The translations under genes and the position numbers were made by a program. From Populus alba (lineage: Eukaryota; Streptophyta; Magnoliopsida; Malpighiales; Salicaceae): a stretch of 64,000 nucleotides of DNA. The stretch is from positions 8,513,035 to 8,577,034 of the forward strand of contig NC_133288.1 of NCBI RefSeq assembly GCF_005239225.2, read 5' to 3'. Of the stretch, positions 38,010 through 49,539 are shown piece after piece. Position 1 is the first letter of the stretch. Each line of letters begins with the position of its first letter. The notes under the pieces were generated by a model. It was given only the letters and a program-made list of their open reading frames with translations, was not told the DNA's origin and ran no database searches.

Positions 38010-38240
38010 TTTCTAAGATGGGTCTACTTTAACCAATAGATATACTAATGAATAGTAAAACACAATGAGACCTTATAAATAATCAGATTAATAAATAATA
38101 CAACTTACCTTAAGTAAGGTGTATTAGAGATAATATTATCTTTTTCATACACAACTAGTCTCCTTACCAAACTATGAAAACTAGTTGGGGTTTTTAGTGA
38201 TAAAAATACTAGGTGACGACTTTAAACTTTTTAAATAATA
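38010..38240. mobile_element. Ty3-type LTR-end fragment
   Basis: The stretch acttaccttaagtaaggtgt...tagtgataaaaatactaggtgacgact matches 46010-46128 over about 130 bases with scattered substitutions. It ends in the same aatactaggtgacgact motif. It is interpreted as a diverged fragment of the same retroelement family as 43613-46180. Confidence 0.5.
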
Positions 38241-38847
38241 AAAGGATAAAAATCTCATGTTCTTTCCACACCAAAAAATCCTGATTTGAGAAGACAATCG
38301 TTGCGATGCCGTACACATACGACAATATAAATGTTTAAAGACAAAAAAGGTTTAAAATAATTTTATTTTATTATATTTCATTAGATATTCGCATTGTAAT
38401 CAAAATTTATTTATTTTTTTTCTAAAACAATAGTTGTAGGAAAATGAAACCATATTAACAATTAAAGATTATTCAATTCTTTGTCTTCTTTTTTTCATTC
38501 TTTTTCAATATTAGGTTTTTGATATATATGTTTTTTTAATTTTATCCTTCAACATTTTATTTATTCTTAATTGGTATGTGTGATATGTTTCAGTTTAATT
38601 TATATAGGATTATTCTGGTTTTAGAAAATGTCTTGACATTTGTTGCTTGTTTTATTGTTTTTTATAGGGTTATCATTGTCTCGTAACTCGGATAATGAGT
38701 TTAGCAAATTAACCCAGATTGATTCAAATTGATCCAATATGTCACTGACTCAATATTTTTTTTAAATAAAAACAAAAAGTCATCTTGAAATTTTGTTTTG
38801 AAAAAGCAAACCACGTTATTATCTGTCATTCATGTTATGTTTAGATT

Positions 38848-39700
38848 TTTTTTCTTCTTTTCCTCTCTCCTCTCATCGTTTTTCGCACATGACTCTCTTC
38901 AAAATAGTGAAGTGGATTTTTTTTTTATTAAATTTGATTTTTATTCTTTTAATTATTATTTTTAGCAATAACTATAGTATTGGTTTTGCAAAACTAAAGC
39001 TTAATAAATCGTAAAATGATAATTGAAATCATGAACATACAAGATAGTATAAGATGAAAAAAAAATATAAATAAAAGAAGATGGATATGCATAATAGGAG
39101 GAAGACAAAATCCATTATAGGTTGTAATGGATACCCACAATTATTCTTCATGACGGCATGATCATTATATTATATTCTTTTCTCATATATTTGTGTGAAA
39201 ATCATCAAAACATAATTTTTATATTTTATTTTATTAAAACTTATTTTTATTGTTCTAATAAATTAATTTAAAAAAAAGATTATTGTGATAAAAAAATATA
39301 TATAAAAAAGGAACACATTATAAAATGAATGATTCTTAAACATAAATAATTTTTTATTCTTATTTCAAATCATTCAATCTTTTTTTATATTTATTCTAAT
39401 TACTGTCTGTTTTTATTGAATGAACAACATAGCCTAGAAATAGTGAAATGGATTGTCTCTCTTCTCATTGTTTTTCGCACATGACTCTCTTCAAAATAGT
39501 GAAATGGATTGTCTTTTTTTTTTATATTAAATTTAATTTTTATTCTTTTGATTATTATTTTTAGCAATAACTATAGTTTGGTTTTGCAAAACTAAAGCTC
39601 GATAAACCATAAAATGATAATTGAAATCATGAAGCTAATTGTTTTATATTTATTCTAATTACTTTTTGTTTTTATTGAATGAACAACATAGCCTAGAAAG
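38848..39700. repeat. Interleaved direct duplications beside the PP2C gene
   Basis: A block of about 180 bp at 38848-39030 (tttttcgcacatgactctct...gataattgaaatcatgaa) recurs at 39456-39630. A block of about 60 bp (tgaatgaacaacatagccta) at about 39378-39440 recurs at 39636-39700. The order X, Y, X', Y' suggests one duplication of a Y-containing segment plus local rearrangement. The sequence is AT-rich and non-coding. Confidence 0.8.
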
Positions 39701-39846
39701 CTAATTGTTTCATCCTGAAAACAACATTGCAAATCAATGTTCAGCCGTAGCATGGGGGGAGCATTAACTTGGAAAAATCCCCCCAGTTATTTCATAAGCT
39801 CCATTTTCTCGTGTACAAGCCATTAGCCATTCTTGCTCAAAGTTGA

Positions 39847-41920
39847 CTAGTTATTCAAGATACCCTTGACACGGTCCAGCCCTTCAGCTGATATACTCCT
39901 CCTTCTATGGTTCCTAGGAATTTCAATCTTCGGAGGTGGATCGGGAGAGAAACAGATCACCAAAACAGTCAGGTTGTCACATGTATTGCGCTGGAGAGCT
40001 TCTGTGACGAGAGCTTCTGAACATCTCTCAGGATCATTATGCATCATCAGCTCCTTCCTAACCATGGTGACTGCACATTGGCTACTCATTACATCCCATA
40101 GGCCATCACAGGCTAGTATCAGAAACTCATCTTCTTCAGTCAGGTTGATCTCCTCCAACTCTGGCTCGGAACTTAAGGGGCTTTTGGAACCTTTAGGGCC
40201 TTTAATGTGCCAATCTCCAAGAGCACGAGCCACTGACAATTGGCCATTAAGGTAGCCATCATATATGATCCCTCCTAATCTCTCAATTCTTGTTCTTTCG
40301 GAGGTGCAGTTGGGCTTGTGGTCCTTCGATAGCTCGATCGCTCTTCCTCGTTTGCCCAACACAGCTCTTGAATCACCAGCATTAGCGACGAGCATGGTCC
40401 TACAAGAATGCAGTATCACTCACAAACTTTTGACAGTGTACCGCTAAACTAATGGGAAGCTTTCCTAATATAAGTTTATCACCACTAAAAAAATTCCAAA
40501 AGCAGTGTGGTTTCTCACCTTCCCAATATAAGGGCCATCAAAGCAGTGGTGCCGGAGGAACTATCAATGGATGTAGTATCGGCAAGTGCGTGATCGGCCT
40601 TCACAAAGGCACTCTTAATTGCCCTCTTTGTGCCTGATGGAAACTGGGAGTCTTCAACAATGAAATTAAGAATATTCTTTCTGGTAAATGAGGCTGCATC
40701 AATGCCACCATGTCCATCAAACACCTGCGGAAGTAAACAATACAAGTGCACCAACTTAGCGAGCCCATAGGTCCAGTTGTCAAGAAATCTATACGGATGC
40801 CTCTTATCAACTGTTTCATTGCAGGTGATAGACAGGAAGATTAACCTAACATCAACTTACACACCCCATAAAATGCACCAGGAGAGGGAAAATCTGCTGA
40901 TGTAGCAAGATGTTTGTGTAGATTATCTACGCATATATGCTCATCCTCCATGTACTGCTTCGGTCCCTTCTCTGTACAGCTTCCGGACCGAAAAATAGGT
41001 AGAAATGCAGAATTTTCAGTTGATGGTGAGACTAATCCCAGATTTCCAATTTCTGATTCCTACGTGCACAATAGTAGAGGGACCATCAGATGAAATTTAC
41101 ATTGTGTATCTGATCCATCAAACTTTCCACCAAGCAACATTAATTGAGACAAAACACGAACAAATTTTTTTGTGAGAGGTTAAAGATAAGTGCACACAAG
41201 CTTCTGCAAATTAATTGAGAGACATCACATTGTAACTTAATAAGATCCAACTAATTGGACATTTGTTTCTTTATCAATTGCAGCACAAAGTTTTGCAGTG
41301 GAACGCTGCTCTTTTGCATTTTTTGCAAGCTTAATTCTTTCCAAAATACTCTTACTTGACCACAGCGGGACCTTGACAAGATCGCTATGGATTAATTTCC
41401 TAGTTTCAAGAGAATGCCTCCCTACATCCTAATATGAAAAAATGTTTTCTAGTAAGTGTTTTTAACTTGTTTTTCCAAACAATTAAGCCTGTAACCATCA
41501 AACGAAGTTCAAATTTTCAGGCTAAAATAATATGGCAATTACTTTTTCAGCTAAATCAAACCATCCCACACAATCTCTTGCAATCACTTGACTGAATGCA
41601 TGGATCTAAATTCATAACGAAGAAGGTTTCCTATCATGGATAGGAAATAATATCAACTTATATGAGAACCTCATTCAACCAGAACATAATGATAAAAGAA
41701 GGGTGGATAAGAAGAGAGATCAACTCACAAAATCTGTAAAAAATGCAGAGCTGCTACAATGCCTGACTATTTTGATGTTTCTTGGAGGTTTACCAGCTCT
41801 CAATTGGTTCAAATTGTCCAAATTCTCATCTTCCGTGGCAGAGGCACTGCCTTTACTAGCACTACCACACCCCCCATCCAATCTTTCTATCTGAAGTGAA
41901 GCATTGGTCCCTTGAGCCAT
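39847..41920 (-). CDS. PP2C-type Ser/Thr protein phosphatase
   Basis: Four coding exons on the minus strand: 41920-41729, 41059-40865, 40724-40519 and 40399-39847. All have GT/AG borders, giving 381 aa. This is a Mg/Mn-dependent phosphatase of the plant PP2C clade that includes Arabidopsis At2g33700 and At3g51470, roughly 360-380 aa as I recall. Motifs in order are [11 protein letters not shown] (acidic metal ligands, D103), FYGVFDGHGG (D132/G133), [63 protein letters not shown] (D296) and [13 protein letters not shown] (D339). All catalytic and metal-binding residues are present. The N-terminal about 80 residues are Ser/Gly-rich and variable, and no signal or transit peptide is evident. The ATG at 41920 opens the only frame that splices in phase to exon 2. 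The exact clade member and substrate are not determined. Confidence 0.95.
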
Positions 41921-43612
41921 TCTCCAAGTCTACTCCATTCTCGATTTTCAATAAAGAGAAAGGAAGCAAAAAATATAGCTTATTGGAAACAGTTGCATTT
42001 AGCCAGCCACGCCCTCAGCCCGCGAAGAAGCCATCTTTAGATACATCCAAAGAAAACCCCCCAGACAGCAAAAGTTGTCCACTAGCTGGCTCAAAGCAAA
42101 GCACTGGATCCAATATTCAAATGCTAGCTAAGCTACCAGCAAAAGACTCTCACCTCTCATTTTCTTAAATTCTTGAAGGAATTGAGCACAGTTATTGGAA
42201 CTTTGACTGCATAGATCAAGATTAACAGAAACCCAGATCAAAACTTAGTCCAGAAAGGAACAAGTGTTGAACACTTGAAAATTTTGCAGAATGCATGAGA
42301 CACAACGGGAGAAAAACAAGAGAAGAAGCACATGAAAATAGGCAAGGGGAGGCCATTAAGAGGAAAGAGAGGGAGATTACATTTATGTGGTTGAGTAACT
42401 GAGGGATTCCAGCTTTTTACGGTAGCCATTAGAGGGAGTTGAAAGTTGAAAAGGAAATGGGGGTATGGGCACGTGTTATATCTCTCTTACAAGAATCCCA
42501 GAACGGACATATGTAATTATGAGCATGTTGTTTTAGTTTCATGGTTCTCCGTGTCTGAACTTGGCATGTCATTCAACCATGAGATTAGCATTCCGTGATG
42601 CTGTTGATTCATTATTGCCTGCTCTGCATGGCTTCCGAAGTTGGTTGCCACCAAAAATCTTGATGCTAGGCAGGCATGTGTAGATAGCTAGATATGACAG
42701 GGGTGATTGTGTAAATTGCATTGTGCCAGCAAGACATTAGGGTGGGAGCCTCTACCTATATACGTGTAGGTTATTACCTTCAATTAATTGAATCCTTTTA
42801 TTACTAATTTCATTAACCGAGTCCTTACATTCTATACTCTATTATAATTTATTTTTTAAAGTATTTTTTATTTAAAAATATATTAAAATAATATTATTTA
42901 TTTTTAAAAATTATTTTCAACATTAACATATCAAAACATAAAAAAATAGTTAGAAAAAAAAATTACCACTTTCTTAAGCATAAGATTTGCATTTGACAGT
43001 GGCTTCCGAAAATAGTTGTTCTTAGCTTGAGGGTAGGATAATAGTTTTCACGTGAGTTACATTAATTAAGATTACAATTTTATTATCCACTCTTTTATTT
43101 TTGAAGCTTTTTTTAGGGTATATCCATCTTTTCATTTTCACTTTTTGGTCAAGGGCTTTCTTGACTTTTCACAAAACTTTTTAATGCTAAAAATACTTAT
43201 TCCCCCCCCCCTAAAAAAAAAAAATCAAAAAATCATACAAACTTAACCTTGGATGAGACAAAAAAAAAGTTTTGCATGTTGGGGTATTTTTATACTCTTA
43301 CACAAGTATTTTCTGTAATTTCCAAAGTCATGAGGGGTTATAAATTTTTAAATGGAAAAAGCTATTGGCACATATATTGTATGTGCCAACACATGAGTGA
43401 CATCTATATCATTTAGGCGACGCTTCTAACATCACTCGGCGATCAAATTTGGCCTTACGTCATCTTCTTGGATGCTCCATCATCTCCTCTTCTATTTAGA
43501 GTGGTGCCTGATAGCTAAAAACAGTCGAATTGTCACTAATAATTATTTTTCTTTCCCCCTCTTCTTTTTTTTTTTTCTCTTTCCTTACAATTAAAGAACA
43601 CCATTATCCTTG
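41921..43612. other. PP2C leader/promoter and intergenic DNA
   Basis: The sequence upstream of the PP2C start (41921 to about 42450) is less AT-rich and probably holds the leader and promoter. Short ORFs there are not supported. An AT-rich MITE-like copy lies near 42838-42962. The rest shows nothing recognisable. Confidence 0.45.
42838..42962. repeat. AT-rich MITE-like fragment
   Basis: ttttttaaagtattttttatttaaaaatatattaaa is nearly the same as the left half at 16875. It appears to be only a partial copy. Confidence 0.35.
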
Positions 43613-43840
43613 TCATAACCCAATTATGGGTTATTCCCCCAAAATAACTTTTTTTTTTCAAAATAAAATAAAATAAAGACTGGCAATATGGAGAAAGTAG
43701 GCCGGGGAATTAAGCTGCAATTTTTTGAAGAAAATTCAAGGCCTAATTGTACCCCATTATGCCCAAAAAAGGAGAAAACAATGCAAATTCAAGGTCAAAT
43801 TAAAGATTATTGGACGAATTTGCATAAAATTATGTCCAAG

Positions 43841-44210
43841 GACATAATTAATTTTTTTAATAGGCCAATTTGATTTAATCATGGGCCAAATTGAATTTTT
43901 AATTATATTTAAGAATTAATTTGGGTCCAATTAGAGGATTTAATTAAGCGCAAGGATTTAATTATACTTTAAATGGGTCAAATTAATTTTATTTTGGGTT
44001 TAATTAGTGAAAAATTAAGTCCAATGACATAATTAATTTTTTAATAGGCCAATTTGATTTAATCATAGGCCAAATTGAATTTTTAATTATGTTTAAGAAT
44101 TAATTTGAGTCCAATTAAAGGATTTAACTAAGTGCAAGGACTTAATTATACTTTAAATGAGTCAAATTAATTTTATTTGGGGCTTAATTGGTGAAAAATT
44201 AAGTTTGGGA
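43841..44210. repeat. 185-bp tandem duplication inside the LTR relic
   Basis: Two adjacent units start with gacataattaattttttt at 43841 and gacataattaattttttaa at 44026. Within them taataggccaatttgattta and tgcaagga/gcaaggatttaatta recur in the same order with a few substitutions. Confidence 0.9.
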
Positions 44211-44963
44211 GCTTAATTTGGGTTTAATTGAGAAGATTGGAATTTTAAGAGATCAAATTTAATTTTTTTCAAGTTAATTTGTTGGGATTAGGGGTCAACT
44301 TGAAAGAAAATTGAAATTTTGGGGCCAATTAGGGGTTGAATTGAAGAAATTGACAGCCAAGGATCAATCTGAAAAAGGCGCCAACATGTAGGGGCTTCAT
44401 TAACAGAAACCAGGGGCAAAATTGAAGAAATTAAAAGTCTAATGGTCAATTAGGGGTTAAATTGACAAATTCCAAGACCAAAGACCATATTGCAAAAGAC
44501 ACGTAAATCTAAGGATGAAACAGTAATTTTGCAGGGTCCTAATTGCATTAAATCAAAAGTTTAGGGTCAATTACGGGGTTCCATTGAACGCAATTGACAA
44601 ATGGAGGACTAAAATGAAATTTGGCCAAAAAACTATTCATTATCTTCTTCATTTTTTCTGAAAAAAGCTGGTCCAATTACCTACTTTGCAGCTGAATTTA
44701 ATGTACCTACCAGCCACCAAAGTTGACAAATCTTGCACGTAAATGATCCCTTACAGTTTCTCTACAGCTTTAAGAAAACAATTCAGTTTGAATGGCAGCG
44801 AGACGACGCCGACGCTGGCTTAAACATGCCAACTCAGGCAGCCGTTTCTGCAGTTTTGACATTGCATCATGCCTACTTTGAGCCAATGGTTGGGATCCTT
44901 CCCAAGTGAATCAAGGGCTGAAATTTTTTCTCAACGTAGACAAGATTTTTCTCTTTCACTGCC

Positions 44964-44971
44964 TATAAATA
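44964..44971 (+). promoter_or_regulatory. TATA box of the LTR relic
   Basis: tataaata inside gcctataaatagatgc, followed by a pyrimidine-rich leader-like stretch. It is probably the retroelement's own promoter. Activity is unknown. Confidence 0.45.
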
Positions 44972-46239
44972 GATGCAGATTTGATGGCCTGAGGGAGGAG
45001 AAATTCAGGTCCAAATTGAGCAAAAAAACCTATTTTTCTTCCAGTTTCTGCACATTTCTTCTTTCCTTCTCTCTCCACCGCATCTTCAGCCGTTGAAGAC
45101 CCCACATAAACCATTCTCCTCCACAAACAAATGGCTTCTCAGCCTCTCCTCGAACCCAAATCCTCACCGGCGATAGAGGCAGCCACTGCTAGGTTCTCCT
45201 TCTCCCCTTTGTAGATTTCTTCCTCTTCAAGCTGCAACCACTCCAGCTGCAACCTCTCCAGCCAACTTAGGCAACTAACTCTTCGATCGTTTCCACCGCC
45301 GGCTTCAGGTAGTCCTGCCCCACCATCCAACCATCATCTCCACGCTAGGTGGATTGCTACCCTTCCCCCGGTTCTTCATCTTCCCCATGAAAGTTCCACT
45401 GTTTTAAACAGTGGACTATGCCTTTTTTTTTCTTTTTTTTTTTTTTAATCAAAAAATTTTCAAAACAATCATTTGATTTTCTCACATAGTTTTTAACTAA
45501 TTTTGCATAACATCGGGTTGTATATTTACATTGTAAAATACAAATCCGGTATTAAAATACTCGGTTTTTCTTTGAAATATTTCAAAAAAAAATTTCAAAA
45601 CATTTTCAAAAAGAAAATTTTTTTGTTGCATACGGCCAAATCTTAAAATTTTTCCAAGCATATTTTTCATAAAAAAAATTTGCATATTTTTCATGTTTAA
45701 AAAAAAAAATCAAAAATGGATATCGTAACCAGTTTATGATTATCCATTAGAATTTGGCCAACATGTCAACAATCTTTTTCCAATCTTTTTTAGGGTCTAG
45801 ATGTAGACTTTAATATTTGTGGGGTGAAAAATTACACGATAAAATACACCCTCAGGTATTAAAGATACAAAATGTAAAACTACGATGCTAAAGTTAAGAC
45901 TTTAGAACGGTTAGGATTTAACCTGATAAGGTAGAAACTCTCTCATGAAGAGAGATCTGCCTTGAACCTTAGAAAAGACCAACAAAAAAAATAAAATCAA
46001 ATAACAATGCAGCTTACCTTAGGTAGGGTGTACTGGGGTAATGCGTCTTCCCCTTGCACAACAAGTCCCTTACTCAGACTATTGTAGACCATAGGTTCCT
46101 AGTGATCAAAATACTAGGTGACGACTTCTAAACATTAATCATAATTTTATGATTAAATAAAAAAAAACCCTTCCCAACACACCACGCCTCACACAGGAGG
46201 CACGACAAAGAGCCTCCGCCGTCGCCAGACAATGTCGCG

Positions 46240-46870
46240 ACCCCCTACAATAATCTTTTTTTTTTTTTTTTGTCAATTTCAAACCCCATTCTTTTTATTT
46301 CTTATTTTATTGTTATTCCTTTTATATATTTTTTTGTTTTACAATTTAGTCCTTCAATTACACTTTCTCAAATGTTTTATTTTTAATTTCAATCCTCATT
46401 CTTTTAATTTCTAATTTCATTCTTATCCCTTTTATAGTTTTAGGTATCATTCTTTTGATTTCTTATTTCATTCTTATTTCTTTTTAAGAAGTTTTTATTT
46501 TTTCAATTTAGTCCTTCAATTATAATTTATCATTTGATTTGTTTTGAATTTCAGTTCTCATTCTTTTAATTTCTTATTTCATTCTTATTTCTTTTAAAGA
46601 AGTTTTTAGTTTTTCAATTTAGTCCTTCAATTATAATTTATCATTTGTTTTGTTTTTAATTTCAATCCTCATTCTTTTAATTTCTTATTTTATTCTTATT
46701 CCTTTTATAGAATTGTTTGTCAATTTAGTCCATCAATCACAATTTTTCAAATGTGTTGTTTTTCATTTCTGTTCGTATTTTTTAAAATTTTAATTTTTTT
46801 CCTTGGTCTTTTTATTGAAGTTTTTTATACTTTTAATTTCATCCTTCAATCAAAGTTTTTTTTTTTTTTT
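46240..46870. repeat. Tandem T-rich repeats of about 110 bp
   Basis: The word caatttagtccttcaatta or a variant recurs near 46336, 46507, 46616, 46719 and 46837, each time with cattcttttaatttcttattt-type sequence between. Spacing is 171, 109, 103 and 118 or so. It is non-coding and probably belongs to the neighbouring retroelement. Confidence 0.7.
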
Positions 46871-47516
46871 TTCTAGTTTGGCCCTCATTCTTTTGAATAT
46901 ATTTTTTGTTAAAGTTAATTTTCAATTCAATTTAACCTTTCAATTGAAAATTTTTATTTTTACTCTGATTAATTTTTTTCACCCTTAATTTTTAAAGATC
47001 GTTTTGTGTAATTAATTTTTTTATCAAGTTTCATCTTTTAACATTTGATTTGTTAGGGATTCTGATTCATGCTATCTTATCATTCTGCATTAATTTTTAT
47101 GAGTTTATATAAAAAACACATAGAAGAAGCATGTATACCTGGTATTTTTTCTAAAAAAATTACAACTTACGACAAAACATGGGTTAAATAGCTAGTTGAC
47201 GCTAGATAAATACATAGCTAGCTTAATTAATCGTAGGGCTATTGAGGATGTGTAGATGTAGGTGTGGTGATTGTGTAAACTGGATTTCGCAAGCAAGATA
47301 TAAATGGTAGGATCATGAGCTTCTTATATACCAAGAGATTAAGCTATATACATAATTGATTTTAAAAAAAATCGAAGGAATTTTCTAATTATTATTTTTA
47401 AAAAAATAAGTATCAAATAATAATTTATTCAATTTTTATGCAATTTTGATTTGTTGACTTAAAATCTCAATATATTATTTGGTGCCGTAAATAAAAAGAG
47501 ATAGGTTCTTGAGGGA

Positions 47517-47684
47517 TGTACTTTAATTGATTAGGTTTTAAGTTTACTTTCTAGAGGTCACCAATTCAAGTCTCATAAACTTCAGGGCTGCTGGAAGCTT
47601 ACATGATCATTAATTTCAAGGCCCGTGGGATTAGTCGAGGTGAGCACAAGTTAGTGTGAACACCCATGTTAATAAAAAAAAAAA
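47517..47684 (+). mobile_element. tRNA-derived SINE, copy 2
   Basis: Head tgtactttaattgattagg (A-box-like), B-box aattcaagtctc near 47569, body with ggcccgtgggattagtcgagg and tail cacccatgttaataaaaaaa. It aligns with the copy at 7496-7676 through the body and tail and keeps more of the tRNA-like head. Confidence 0.8.
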
Positions 47685-47689
47685 CCTAA

Positions 47690-48445
47690 GTTAACAACCT
47701 AATATTAAAAACTTCCAATTTGGTTGCTTGTGTAGGCAAAGTTTCAAATTAAATTGTGTTAGAGTTGCTACAACATAATTCAATTAATTTGACAGATTCA
47801 AAATTAACTCAAATGATCGGAGAAATGTGGGTTTGCTAAAAAAAAAGATGATATATTTTTTTTTTAATATTGAGAATGAGATATATTAGATTACACATGA
47901 TCAACTAGGGTAAACCTTAAATGTGCAATAACGATCATGAACGTGACCATAATGCAATAACTCAATTGGAAAAATATTTATTTCCTTTCCCTTCACTTAT
48001 TCTATCATCATTTGGGCTTTGTTTGGGTTTTGATAGGATGAGAATCAATATTAAACTAAAGATTTGATAGAGAATAAAGGTTAAATTGAAAGAATAGGGT
48101 ATGATTTGAGTGAGATGATATTTGAGCCCTAATTGAAGAGTTATTATCGAATTAGAAATTAAATTGAGTGACACTTGGGTCCTAATTAAAGAGTTATTAA
48201 TGAATTAAGATTGAATTGTATATATTAAATGATATTCGAAGCTTCCTTGAAGAGTCATTAACAAATTAAAGACTAGTGAAAAACTAGAAAAAAAAGGTTG
48301 GCGTGTGTAAATCATACTCTAGCATGTAAGGTGGCTAACTAACTTCAAGTGGTGTGTGTGGTCTCCTGCCACAACCAAAGTCAGTTTTGTTTGGTGTCCT
48401 TATAGCCATCTTGTCATCTCTATCCTTTTTAGATACTGCATGTAG
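47690..48445. other. Intergenic DNA with a short degenerate tandem repeat
   Basis: At about 48122, 48175 and 48240 a unit of 53-65 bases recurs, of the form (g/t)cctaattgaagagttatta...aattaaa. Otherwise it is AT-rich with no supported ORF. Confidence 0.5.
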
Positions 48446-48450
48446 GTTAA

Positions 48451-49533
48451 GGGTGTGTTTGAGATTGCGGTTGCTGTTATGGTTGTGGTTTTAAAAAAGT
48501 TGTTTTATAAAAAGTATTTTTAGTTGAGGTTGGTTTGGAAAAATATATGTTTGGTTAAAACCGTGGTTGAAATTGAGGTTGAACAAAAAGTAGTTTAATG
48601 TGTTTGGTTAAAAAAATGCTTTTCAAATTGAGGTTATAAAATAATTTAAAAATATTTTTAATTTAAATATTATAGATTTAACTACTATTATTATATCATG
48701 AAATAAATAATATTAATATCAAATATTTTTTATTATTCAATTAAATTATATGCAATGTTATCACATACGAAATTTATTAAACAATAACTATATTTTTCAT
48801 GGTTTCTTAAGGATACAACAATAAAAACTGAAATTTTTTTTAACGTTATCAAGCGACATCCTTCTAATTTTTTGAATAAAATACAATTAAAAAAAAATAT
48901 AAACTGATTTTTTTTAATTGGGTTGGACCCGACAAGAACATAATTAGAATTGCAATCAAGTTCCAAAAATGCTACATCATCATGCGATATCCTTCTAATT
49001 TATGTAGTGTTATTAAATAATATTAAATACTAATTTTTCGAGTAAAACTCAATTTAAAAAAAAAAATACAATTTCATTACGTACAAAATTCATTCGACAA
49101 AAACTATAGTTTCATGATTGTTTGAGCATGCAATAAAATTTGATAAAATATTATCAGGAATAAATTGAGATTACAATAAGAATAAATTTAATTCATCTTA
49201 AACTATTTTTTTTAACAAACAAAAAAAATAGTGTTCATGTTCACGTGAATAGTGCGAGTGAAATCAATTAATTATACTGATTTTTTTTAAAAAAAAAAAC
49301 CTAAACTGTTTATACAAAAAGTGTAGCACACTGGTTTTTCAAAATTTTTTTAAAAAAAAAACGTTCACTTTAGTGAACAGCTACAGTGGAGCCATGCTCC
49401 ACTGTTTATCCCTTTTTCCCGGTACAAGAAGCAGCTAAGAGAGCTGCTTCTTGTAAATTGTGGTTGCACCACAGTTAATGGTGGGTCAGTTAATGGTGGG
49501 ACCTCACCCGCAGCCACAATACCAAACACCATC
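48451..49533. mobile_element. PIF/Harbinger-like non-autonomous element, copy 2
   Basis: Flanked by TAA at 48448-48450 and 49534-49536. The left end (gggtgtgtttgagattgcgg) matches arm B of the element at 1047-2744 over several hundred bases. The right end (cacccgcagccacaatacc...aaacaccatc) is the inverse of its A segment. It also shares the agcatgctccactgtt-type hairpin block and the ttacaagaagcagc block. Internally there is a diverged direct duplication (48750-48900 against 49073-49170). There is no transposase. Confidence 0.75.
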
Positions 49534-49539
49534 TAAATC

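Larger units (their letters stand above)
43613..46180 (+). mobile_element. Ty3-type LTR relic
   Basis: It begins tgtcataacccaattatggg, an LTR-start style common in plant Ty3 elements. It contains a tandem duplication of 185 bp, a promoter-like tgcctataaatagatg at 44960, and a downstream C/T-rich leader-like stretch (45040-45330). It ends with a block (46010-46128) shared with 38.1 kb that finishes aatactaggtgacgact. No gag or pol coding sequence follows, so it may be a solo LTR or a truncated copy. The terminal borders and superfamily are inferred; no target duplication was identified. Confidence 0.5.

Noticed and set aside
39866..40255. 129-codon + ORF opposite the last PP2C exon
   Set aside because: Antisense shadow; the minus strand carries all PP2C motifs in frame.
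42238..42429. 63-codon minus ORF upstream of PP2C as a first exon
   Set aside because: It does not splice in frame to the family-like start at 41920 and looks like leader or promoter sequence.
46232..46988. Phe-rich + ORFs in the T-rich array as small proteins
   Set aside because: Translations of T-rich tandem repeats; no conserved start or composition typical of genes.
47962..48174. 70-codon hydrophobic minus ORF as a small membrane protein
   Set aside because: AT-rich, Ile/Leu-biased chance frame overlapping a degenerate repeat.
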